64,000 nt of DNA from Lachnoclostridium sp. UBA5725 (GTDB lineage: Bacteria; Bacillota; Clostridia; Lachnospirales; Lachnospiraceae). The notes beneath the pieces are model-generated. The model did no database searches. It saw only the letters and a list, made by a program, of their open reading frames with translations, and had not been told where the DNA came from. Shown piece by piece: positions 44,959 to 52,113 of the stretch (position 1 is its first letter; every line of letters begins with the position of its first letter). The DNA is taken from assembly GCA_002419585.1 (NCBI GenBank), contig DIGJ01000002.1, forward strand, positions 307,856-371,855. The letters are read 5' to 3'. A program made the position numbers and the translations under genes.

Positions 44959-46290
44959 ATGAAAGTTATAGTAATTGGTGGTGTAGCTGCTGGAATGTCT
45001 TGTGCTTCGAAGGTGATTCGAAGTGATAAAACTGCAGAAGTTGTGGTTTATGAAAAAGGTGGATTCCTATCCTATGGAGCTTGTGGACTTCCCTATTATG
45101 TTGGTAATTTTAATGATGATTACCGAAGAATGATAGCAAGAACAAAAGAAGCGTTTGAGGAGTCGGGAATCAAGTGCCACCTTTATTATGAAGTGACGCA
45201 TGTTGATGTACAAAGGAAAGAGGTAACCGTACATGATATAAAAGGGAACCGAGATTTTGTGGATCACTATGATAAGCTTATGATTGCAACGGGAGCAAAG
45301 GCTGTTATGCCTCCGTTTGAAGGTAGTCACCTTTTAGGCGTACATTCTTTAAAAACGCTGGAGGAGGGTATTTTCTTAAGAGAATATGCGAAATCTGAAA
45401 ATGTTAGAAATGTAACAATTGTAGGTGGAGGTTATATTGGCATTGAATGTGCGGAAGCGTTCTTACATTTGGGCAAAAAAGTAAGAGTAGTAGAAGCAGC
45501 TGACCGAATACTTACCCCGTTCGATACGGAGATGGCTGAGCTTGCAAGATTGGAGCTAGAATCAAAAGGAGTCGAATTACATCTATTAGAAAAGGTAAAA
45601 CGTTTTCATGGACAGGTGGCAATTGAAAAAATTGAGACAGACAAGGGAATCTATGATACCGATCTAGTTATTGTTGCAGTTGGAGTTCGCCCAGCAACGG
45701 AGTTTCTAGAGGATACCGGTATCAAACGTGCTAAAAATGGTGCAATTATCGTAAATCGTAAATTGGAAACCTCGATAAAGGATGTTTATGCAGCTGGAGA
45801 TTGTATCCTGGTTTACAATGAATGCTTGAAAGAAGATTCCTACTTAGCGCTAGGTACAACCGCTAACAAATGTGGTCGTATTGCTGGTGCAAATATAGCT
45901 GGGGACCATCAAGAATTTATTGGCGCATTAGGCTCTGCAGCAATTAAAGTATGCGATTTGGAATTAGGAAGAACAGGAATGGGTGAGATGGATGCAATGA
46001 ACAAAGGAATTGCTTACAAGACGGTAATTATCAGAGCAAACGATCATCCGGCCTATTATCCAGATCCAACACCGATTTCGATTAAATTAATATATGAAGA
46101 AAAAACTAGAAAACTTCTAGGAGCACAAACCTGTGGCTTTAAAGGTGCGGTACTTCGTGTCGATGTTTTTGCAGTAGCAATCCATGCGGGGATGACCTGT
46201 GATGAGCTTGGTATGACAGACCTAATCTATGCACCTCCATTTGCAGGTGTATGGGATGCGATTCAGATTGCATGTAATGCAGCGAAATAA
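44959..46290 (+). CDS. CoA-disulfide reductase/NADH oxidase-family flavoprotein
   Basis: The 443-residue enzyme has the FAD motif VIGGVAAGMSCASKV, the single active-site cysteine C42 in SYGACGLPYYVG, an NAD(P)H-binding GGGYIGIECAEAF and a C-terminal dimerisation domain (ADDHPAYYP-type, ANDHPAYYPDP). The family reduces CoA-disulfide, CoA-persulfide or polysulfide, or acts as a NADH oxidase/peroxidase. In this operon it may keep CoA reduced for the aldehyde dehydrogenase/PduL pair, or handle sulfur species if the substrate is a methylthio sugar. The start is 1 bp after the preceding stop. No rhodanese domain is attached, unlike the paralogue at 56651. Confidence 0.88.
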   Translation: MKVIVIGGVAAGMSCASKVIRSDKTAEVVVYEKGGFLSYGACGLPYYVGNFNDDYRRMIARTKEAFEESGIKCHLYYEVTHVDVQRKEVTVHDIKGNRDFVDHYDKLMIATGAKAVMPPFEGSHLLGVHSLKTLEEGIFLREYAKSENVRNVTIVGGGYIGIECAEAFLHLGKKVRVVEAADRILTPFDTEMAELARLELESKGVELHLLEKVKRFHGQVAIEKIETDKGIYDTDLVIVAVGVRPATEFLEDTGIKRAKNGAIIVNRKLETSIKDVYAAGDCILVYNECLKEDSYLALGTTANKCGRIAGANIAGDHQEFIGALGSAAIKVCDLELGRTGMGEMDAMNKGIAYKTVIIRANDHPAYYPDPTPISIKLIYEEKTRKLLGAQTCGFKGAVLRVDVFAVAIHAGMTCDELGMTDLIYAPPFAGVWDAIQIACNAAK

Positions 46291-46408
46291 GTGCAACGCA
46301 CGAATAGAGGTAAAAGCGAAGAAAAGCATTTCGCTCGCAAGTTTGCGTTGACGCTACGCACACAAACTTGATATGCGCAAAGTGCAACGCAGGAATAGAG
46401 GTAAAAAT
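46291..46408 (+). repeat. Intercistronic palindromic repeat, copy 2, flanked by a 25-bp direct repeat
   Basis: A 25-bp sequence starting GTGCAACGCA and ending GAGGTAAAA occurs at 46291-46315 and again at 46382-46406, differing by one base. Between the copies lie hairpins GCGAA/TTCGC (46316-46334) and AAGTTTG/CAAACTT (46339-46369), matching copy 1 at 588-618. The downstream direct repeat supplies the ribosome binding site of the next gene. This looks like an inserted hairpin element that duplicated the RBS region. Confidence 0.7.
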
Positions 46409-47221
46409 ATGAGTAAATTAGTGACGTTATCAGAAGCGACCAATCTGATTCATGATGGAGATATGGTTGCGATTGGTGGAAATGTATTACATAGAGCACC
46501 GATGGCTCTCGTACGAGAAATCGTTCGCCAAGGAAAAAGAAATTTACGTATTGTGAAGACAGCAGGCGGTATGGATGTTGATCTTTTGTGTATGGGAGAT
46601 TGCGCATATAGCGTAGATGCTGGATTTATAAGCTATGAAACAGAATATTCCTTAGCTTCACACTATCGTAAGGCTGTACAATCCGGTCAGGTAATTGGAA
46701 ATGAACATGCTTGTTATACGGTTATATCCGCTTTGCGAGCTGGTAGTGCGGGAATTCCATTTATGCCAGTCAAAGGACTTATGGTGAGCGATTTAATTGA
46801 TGCAAATGATTATTTTACAAGAATTCAAGATCCATTTTCTGGTGAAATGGTTACTGTAGTAAAAGCACTTCGGCCGGAGTATGCAATCATTCATGTACAG
46901 GAAGCCGATGCAAATGGAAATGCGTACATCGAGGGACCTTTATTTGATGATATCGTAATGAGCCGTGCTTCTAAACGAGTGATTATTACCGCGGAAAAGA
47001 TTGTTCCGAATAATAAATTTGCATTTTCACAAAATAAAGCACAGATTCCTCATTTTATGGTAGAGGCAGTTGTTAAAGTAGAAAAAGGTGCACTACCTTG
47101 TTCTTGCCTTCCGAATTATGATATCGACCGAAAGCACTTGGATTATTTTAAGAGCTGTGAGACAAAAGAAGATTTATTGACTTACTTAGAAAGCTGTGAA
47201 AAGACAGATGATAGGAGATGA
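46409..47221 (+). CDS. CoA-transferase family I, alpha-subunit homologue (GctA/IpdA-like)
   Basis: The 270-residue protein has the class I CoA-transferase alpha fold: LIHDGDMVAIGGN near the start, KTAGGMDVDLL, RAGSAGIPFMPVKG, and VQEADANGNAYIEG. Its partner is encoded immediately downstream. The ATG at 46409 follows GAGGTAAAA; an earlier in-frame ATG lies inside the repeat and has no ribosome binding site. In classic enzymes the pair moves CoA between carboxylates. Here the beta partner seems to lack the catalytic glutamate, so it may instead be an IpdAB-like hydrolase or lyase acting on an acyl-CoA. E99 lies near the region where IpdA-type enzymes have an essential alpha-subunit glutamate; this alignment is by eye. 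Confidence 0.75.
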   Translation: MSKLVTLSEATNLIHDGDMVAIGGNVLHRAPMALVREIVRQGKRNLRIVKTAGGMDVDLLCMGDCAYSVDAGFISYETEYSLASHYRKAVQSGQVIGNEHACYTVISALRAGSAGIPFMPVKGLMVSDLIDANDYFTRIQDPFSGEMVTVVKALRPEYAIIHVQEADANGNAYIEGPLFDDIVMSRASKRVIITAEKIVPNNKFAFSQNKAQIPHFMVEAVVKVEKGALPCSCLPNYDIDRKHLDYFKSCETKEDLLTYLESCEKTDDRR

Positions 47222-47228
47222 GAATAAA

Positions 47229-47948
47229 ATGGATGACATAAGAACAAGTGATATGATGATATGTGCAATGTCACGGTTAATACAGAATGGAAATACGGTA
47301 TTTCATGGCGTTTCTTCTCATATGCCACTCATAGCAGTATTGTTAGCCAAACGTCTTCATGCTCCAAATGCAGTTCATTTAAATATTCCAGGAGGTGTTG
47401 ACCCAAGTCCAAAGAAGCTTCAAAAATATACAAGTGCAGGAAAAGAATTACTGGATCAGTCTTGTTCCTATTTTCCGTTAGCTGAGGTCTTTGACTTGTC
47501 AATGCGAGGTGATTTGGATGTTGCTTTTTTGAGCGGAATTCAATTTGACCGTTATGGTAATGTAAACGCATCGGTTATCGGAGATTATCATAAACCGAAG
47601 GTTCGTATGCCGGGTGGGGCAGGAAGTGCCGTATTAATACCAACCGCAAAACGTGCAATTATCTGGAGAACAAAACACGATAAGCGAACATTTGTAGATA
47701 GCGTTGATTTCGTAACAACAAGAGGAAATATTGACCGGATCGTAACGCCGCTTTGTGTGTTTCAATATGAGGAAGGCCGATTAAAATTAGATACCATTCA
47801 TCCAAGCTCGAGCTTAGAAGAAGTGATAGCGAATACCTCATTTCCGGTAGAATATAATGAAATCCGATATACCAAAGAACCTACGAAAGAAGAGATGATG
47901 ATGCTTCGAAAAATTGATCCAAACGATTATCGAAACATAGAGTTCTAA
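47229..47948 (+). CDS. CoA-transferase family I, beta-subunit homologue lacking the catalytic Glu (GctB/IpdB-like)
   Basis: A 239-residue protein that aligns well by eye with glutaconate CoA-transferase beta subunit: HMPLIAVLLAKRLHAP, FLSGIQFDRYGNVNASVIGDYHKPK, and GGAGSAV. At the position of the GctB catalytic glutamate (E54, in an ESG motif), this protein has I53 within LNIPGG. Without that residue the covalent glutamyl-CoA mechanism is not possible, so the pair is probably not an ordinary CoA-transferase. ATG 47229 follows GGAGATGAG. The gene is the second of an overlapping-transcript pair before the alcohol dehydrogenase. Confidence 0.75.
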   Translation: MDDIRTSDMMICAMSRLIQNGNTVFHGVSSHMPLIAVLLAKRLHAPNAVHLNIPGGVDPSPKKLQKYTSAGKELLDQSCSYFPLAEVFDLSMRGDLDVAFLSGIQFDRYGNVNASVIGDYHKPKVRMPGGAGSAVLIPTAKRAIIWRTKHDKRTFVDSVDFVTTRGNIDRIVTPLCVFQYEEGRLKLDTIHPSSSLEEVIANTSFPVEYNEIRYTKEPTKEEMMMLRKIDPNDYRNIEF

Positions 47949-47985
47949 CTATGCGCATAAAACACGCGCGGAAATGGAGTGAAAA
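47949..47985 (+). repeat. Partial intercistronic repeat (copy 3)
   Basis: The gap before the alcohol dehydrogenase contains TATGCGCATAAAAC and CGCGCGGAAATGGAGTGAAAA, similar to the downstream ends of the repeats at 561-678 (GCGCAGAAATGGGGTAAAAG) and 46291-46408. No hairpins are left, so this may be a remnant. Confidence 0.4.
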
Positions 47986-49155
47986 ATGGAAGCAATCAGG
48001 ATGGAAGCGGTTACCACTAGCTTTTTTGGATATGGAGCAATTAACTTATTATCCAGCGAATTAAAGAAGCGTGGAGCAAAAAGGGCATTGATTGTAACCG
48101 ATCAATTTTTATATGAATCAGGAGTAGCCAATAAGGTAGGAGATGTTTTATTAACAGCAAATATGGAATACGCGATTTATTACTTAGTTCAGCCAAATCC
48201 TACGGTTGAAGTTGTAAATGAGTGTATAAATGCTGCTAAGGCACTCGATATTGACTGGTTGGTTGCAGTAGGAGGAGGCTCTTCCATCGATACCTCCAAA
48301 GCAGTCAGTATTGTTCTTGCCAATGGTGGAAATGTTGAGGATTATGAAGGCATCGATAAATCGGGGAAGGCGGGGATTCCAATTGTTGCAGTAAATACAA
48401 CAGCGGGAACTGGTTCCGAAGTAACAACCTTTTATATTGTTACCGATGCAAAACGGCATTCAAAAATGTGTATGGTAGATAAAAACTGTAAGGTAACAAT
48501 AGCAGTCAATGATACACAGTTTATGGTAGGAATGCCGAAGGGGCTTACGGCAGCAACTGGTATGGATGCAATGACGCATGCAGTAGAAGCGGTCCTTTCC
48601 AACAAATCAAATCCACTTACGGATAAAGATGCTCTTTGGGCAATTCGAACCATAAAGGACTATTTACCACGTGCGGTTTTAAACGGAAATGATTTAGAAG
48701 CAAGAGATCAAATGGCCTATGCGCAGTATGTTGCGGGGATGGCATTTTCGAATGGGGGACTTGGCATGGTACATGCGATGGCACATTCTCTCGGTGGAAT
48801 GTATAATCTACCTCATGGAATATGTAATGCAGTATTACTTCCTCATGTTATGCGATTCAATGGAGTGAATAAAACAGCTGCCAATTTTAAAAAGATTGCA
48901 ATAGCACTTCAAATACCAAATGCGAAGCAGATGTCAGAACGAGAAGTAATAACAAAAAGTATTGACTATATGATTCATTTATCAAAAGAAGTGGGAATTA
49001 CTCAAAATCTAGCACAGCTTAAAGCAAATCCAGAAGATTTTGAAAATTTGGGGACATTGGCAATAAAGGATGCCTGCATGCAGGATAATCCAATTATGCC
49101 AACGAAAGAAGAAGTAGTAAAGGTTTATCACGAGGCATATCAAGGATTCATTTAA
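47986..49155 (+). CDS. Iron-containing alcohol dehydrogenase
   Basis: The 389-residue enzyme has VGGGSSIDTSKAV (NAD loop), NTTAGTGSEVT, and iron ligands in GMDAMTHAVEA and HAMAHSLGGMYNLPHG...LLPHV. It should reduce the pathway aldehyde to an alcohol (ethanol or methylthioethanol) and regenerate NAD+ for the acylating dehydrogenase. No clear encapsulation peptide is seen at either end. Being in the same operon as the BMC genes, it is likely cargo or works just outside the shell. Substrate cannot be set from sequence. Confidence 0.9.
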   Translation: MEAIRMEAVTTSFFGYGAINLLSSELKKRGAKRALIVTDQFLYESGVANKVGDVLLTANMEYAIYYLVQPNPTVEVVNECINAAKALDIDWLVAVGGGSSIDTSKAVSIVLANGGNVEDYEGIDKSGKAGIPIVAVNTTAGTGSEVTTFYIVTDAKRHSKMCMVDKNCKVTIAVNDTQFMVGMPKGLTAATGMDAMTHAVEAVLSNKSNPLTDKDALWAIRTIKDYLPRAVLNGNDLEARDQMAYAQYVAGMAFSNGGLGMVHAMAHSLGGMYNLPHGICNAVLLPHVMRFNGVNKTAANFKKIAIALQIPNAKQMSEREVITKSIDYMIHLSKEVGITQNLAQLKANPEDFENLGTLAIKDACMQDNPIMPTKEEVVKVYHEAYQGFI

Positions 49156-49173
49156 AAGGAGAAGGTGGATATC

Positions 49174-50184
49174 ATGAAAAAATTAATTAACAAACCGGAA
49201 AACTATGTAACGGAAATGTTAGAGGGGCTTTATCTTGCTCATCCAGATTTGATTACCTATACGGAAAATGATTTGCATTGTCTGGTATCGGTAAATAAAA
49301 AGGAAGGTAAAGTAGGCATTGCAACGGGTGGTGGCTCTGGTCACTTACCACTTTTCTTAGGATATGTAGGGAAAGGGTTGCTAGATGGCTGTAGCGTGGG
49401 AGATGTATTTCAGTCTCCAAGTGCAGAACAGATGTTAGCCGTAACAAAGGAAATTGACTCAGGAGCAGGTGTACTTTACATATATGGTAATTACAATGGT
49501 GATATTTTTAATTTTGATATGGCAACAGAAATGGCTGATTTTGAAGAAAATATCCGTGTAGAAAGTGTAGTTGCAGGAGAAGATGTAGCATCTGCAGGAC
49601 CAAGTGCACCGGGAGAAAGAAATTCAAGACGTGGTGTTGCTGGAATCGTTTTTGTATTTAAGTGTGCAGGAGCAGCGGCAAATGCAATGCTTGATCTTGA
49701 TAATGTAAAACGTGTTGCGCAAAAGGCAGCGGATAATGTACGCACGATGGGCGTTGCTTTGACTCCTTGTACCGTGCCTCGTGTTGGAAAACCAGGATTT
49801 GAAATCGCGGCGGATGAGATGGAAATCGGAATGGGTATCCATGGTGAAACAGGCATTCGACGTGGTAAAATCGAAACAGCGGACGAAATCGCAGTTGAAA
49901 TGTTAGATAAAATTGTGAATGATCTCCCATACAATAAAGGAGATGAAGTAGCCGTATTAATTAACGGTCTTGGTGCAACCACACTAGACGAACAATATAT
50001 TGTTACAAGAAAAGTGGATGAATATTTAAAAGATAAGGGAATTAAAGTGCATCATTACTATGTTGGTGAATATGTAACATCTCTTGAAATGGCTGGATTA
50101 TCTATTTCTTTATTAAAGCTTGATGAAGAATTAAAACAATACTTAGATGCACCTGCACAGACACCATTCTTTGTACAGTTGTAA
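49174..50184 (+). CDS. DhaK-domain kinase subunit, divergent at the substrate site
   Basis: The 336-residue protein follows DhaK throughout: H223 (the residue that binds the ketose covalently as a hemiaminal) in GMGIHGETG, and D110 in NYNGDIFNFD. At the substrate loop, however, the usual GGGSGHEPAH is GGGSGHLPLF, with three substitutions next to H57. Together with the DhaL below it should phosphorylate dihydroxyacetone or a related ketose using ATP; no DhaM/PTS partner is nearby. The divergence suggests a different ketose or aldose. The aldolase already gives DHAP, so a separate dihydroxyacetone kinase is not obviously needed. Start ATG 49174 with AAGGAG upstream. Confidence 0.85.
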   Translation: MKKLINKPENYVTEMLEGLYLAHPDLITYTENDLHCLVSVNKKEGKVGIATGGGSGHLPLFLGYVGKGLLDGCSVGDVFQSPSAEQMLAVTKEIDSGAGVLYIYGNYNGDIFNFDMATEMADFEENIRVESVVAGEDVASAGPSAPGERNSRRGVAGIVFVFKCAGAAANAMLDLDNVKRVAQKAADNVRTMGVALTPCTVPRVGKPGFEIAADEMEIGMGIHGETGIRRGKIETADEIAVEMLDKIVNDLPYNKGDEVAVLINGLGATTLDEQYIVTRKVDEYLKDKGIKVHHYYVGEYVTSLEMAGLSISLLKLDEELKQYLDAPAQTPFFVQL

Positions 50185-50197
50185 CATGGAGGGATAT

Positions 50198-50818
50198 ATG
50201 GATCGATTATACTTTATTCAATTACTCGATGAGCTTCAAAAAGTGATGTGTGAGAATCGAGAGTATCTGATTGATTTGGATCGTGTCGTAGGAGATGGAG
50301 ATCTAGGGCTAACGATGAGTGACGGATTTTTAGCCGCTTATCATGCAGTAAAAGATTCGCCAGAAACCGATATTGGAAAAATGCTGTATACGGCAGGTAA
50401 GGCAATGTCGACCGCGGTGCCTTCAACGATGGGAACTTTGATGGCTTCCGGTTTGATGCAGACTGGAAAAGTGTTGAAAGGAAAAACAGAAATCGAACAT
50501 GAAGATATTGCAACTTTTTTCATGGCGTATGAAGAAGGTGTCATGACAAGAGGTAAAGCAAAGGTTGGAGAAAAGACCTTTTTAGATGGACTAGATCCAG
50601 CAGTAGAAGCAATGAAGGCTTCTTTTGCAGCAGGAGAAACGTTAAGTGTAGTTGCGGATAAGGCAGTGAATGCTGCACAGGAAGGCTATGAAAATACGGC
50701 TACTATGTTAGCTGTCCATGGTCGTGCTGCGACACGTGGTGAGGCTTCAAGAAGCTTGAAGGATCCAGGAGCTGCCGTTGCTCTATTAATGATGCGAGCA
50801 TTTCAAAAGACAGTATAG
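50198..50818 (+). CDS. DhaL-domain kinase subunit, divergent in the Mg-ATP motif
   Basis: The 206-residue helical-barrel ADP/ATP-binding subunit keeps the three aspartates (LDRVVGDGDLG) that hold Mg-ATP, the PSTMGTLMASGLM loop and ENTATMLAVHGRAATRGEAS. The canonical GDGDHG is GDGDLG here. It is the partner of the DhaK above. ATG 50198 with GGAGGG lies 13 bp after dhaK. The last gene of the BMC-associated operon; a repeat-built palindrome follows. Confidence 0.88.
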   Translation: MDRLYFIQLLDELQKVMCENREYLIDLDRVVGDGDLGLTMSDGFLAAYHAVKDSPETDIGKMLYTAGKAMSTAVPSTMGTLMASGLMQTGKVLKGKTEIEHEDIATFFMAYEEGVMTRGKAKVGEKTFLDGLDPAVEAMKASFAAGETLSVVADKAVNAAQEGYENTATMLAVHGRAATRGEASRSLKDPGAAVALLMMRAFQKTV

Positions 50819-50848
50819 TTTGATAATGTTACAAAATGTTAGGCTATG

Positions 50849-51131
50849 TTCAATTTGCATATCGGGAAAAAAATAGCAGGTACGCTAGCCTCAATGCGAT
50901 TACCAATTTTAATAAGCCATAAACAATGAAAATCAAGTGATGGGCACTTGATTTTCATTATGTCTTATTAAAATAATCGTATAAATTCGGTTAGGGCACC
51001 GGTTATTTGTGCACCAGGATGCATATTGTATAAGGTTTTCTGATTTTGCAACAGGCCCATTTATGGCTTATTAAAATAATCGCATAAATTCGTTTAGCGT
51101 ACCTGCTATTTTTTCCCCGATATGCAAATTG
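50849..51131. repeat. Composite inverted repeat (family B) between convergent genes
   Basis: Left arm 50851-50923 and right arm 51059-51131 are ~73-bp inverted copies of one unit (CAATTTGCATATCGGG...AATAAGCCATAAA), about 85-90% matched by eye. Inside is a third, diverged half-unit (50971-51030, with GCACCGG and GCATATTG) and a hairpin CAATGAAAATCAAGTG/CACTTGATTTTCATT. The region separates dhaL from the convergent gntR gene and can act as a terminator for both. No ORF is present in 50819-51184. Confidence 0.7.
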
Positions 51132-51184
51132 GGATAAAGTTTCTAATATTATAACATTCAGGTGTAACATTCCCTTGCTCTGTA

Positions 51185-51907
51185 TTAGGAAGGAAAATTA
51201 TGACAAAAATAGGATTGTCCTAATTCTTCAATTCTCATTGTTATTATCTTATGCATGATATTGCGTGCTTCTTGCGCATCTTTTTTTTCAATGGCTGTAA
51301 TTAAATCCAATAAATTAAGAGTTGGTTTTTTACTATCTGGCTGGCGATAGATTATTTCTGCGAATAGAAGGGATAGCTGCTTAAAAGAATTACAAACTAA
51401 GGCATAAATGATATTGCCGGTAGCGCAATAAATTGCATGCTGAAAATCTAATTTTAATTGGGCAATTTCTGCAATATCTTCTGTATGATTTATTTTTTCG
51501 TATAAGGATAGTAGCAATTTTAAATCTTCATCGGTTCGGTTAAGTGCTGCTAAATGTGCACATTCACAGTCATTTTGTAGACGATAGGCCATAAGTGAAT
51601 CAAACGTTTTCCGGTCAAGCATTCCACCGTTAAAATTCATAATAGATATTAAAGTATTTAAATGACCATTTCGCATATAATCTCCTACGAAAACTCCTTT
51701 TCGTGGAATAATCTCTACAAAACAGTTTTGCGCTAGTTCGCTTAATCCAGAGTTAATAATGGTACGACTTACTTTCATCTTACGTTCCATTTCTCGTTCT
51801 GTTGGAAGCTGTTCTCCGATTTTCCATTCTCCAGATAATATTTTTCCTTCGATTTCCTTAATAAATAATTCCTTCATTGTTGGTGCGACGATTTCACGTA
51901 ATTCCAT
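51185..51907 (-). CDS. FadR-type GntR-family regulator 1
   Basis: The 240-residue protein has an N-terminal winged helix (LPTEREMERKMKVSRTIINSGLSEL) and an all-helical FCD effector domain with metal/ligand residues typical of the FadR subfamily. I set the start at 51907: AAAGGAG precedes it, and a perfect dyad TTGGTCGGACCAA (51922-51934) lies just upstream, which a longer reading would place inside the gene. It is divergent from the second 891-residue oxidoreductase and likely controls it and itself. It is a paralogue of the regulator at 59404. Confidence 0.9.
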   Translation of the reverse strand: MELREIVAPTMKELFIKEIEGKILSGEWKIGEQLPTEREMERKMKVSRTIINSGLSELAQNCFVEIIPRKGVFVGDYMRNGHLNTLISIMNFNGGMLDRKTFDSLMAYRLQNDCECAHLAALNRTDEDLKLLLSLYEKINHTEDIAEIAQLKLDFQHAIYCATGNIIYALVCNSFKQLSLLFAEIIYRQPDSKKPTLNLLDLITAIEKKDAQEARNIMHKIITMRIEELGQSYFCHNFPS

Positions 51908-51921
51908 AAGCTTCTCCTTTG

Positions 51922-51934
51922 TTGGTCGGACCAA
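51922..51934. promoter_or_regulatory. FadR-type operator
   Basis: TTGGTCGGACCAA is a perfect palindrome of the TGGTCNGACCA type bound by FadR-subfamily GntR regulators, placed between gntR and the divergent oxidoreductase gene. Confidence 0.75.
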
Positions 51935-52113
51935 ATACCACGCATTTATTTTAGCAATAATAAACAAAATAGTCAAGCATATACTGTAGATATGATAGTT
52001 GATTTTCAAAATAAAGTATGTTAAAATTTACACAAAGATGAGGTTTGACCACAGAATGGTTTCGACAGAAGGAACAATAGTATACGCCAAAGCAAGGAAT
52101 GGAGAGCAATAAT

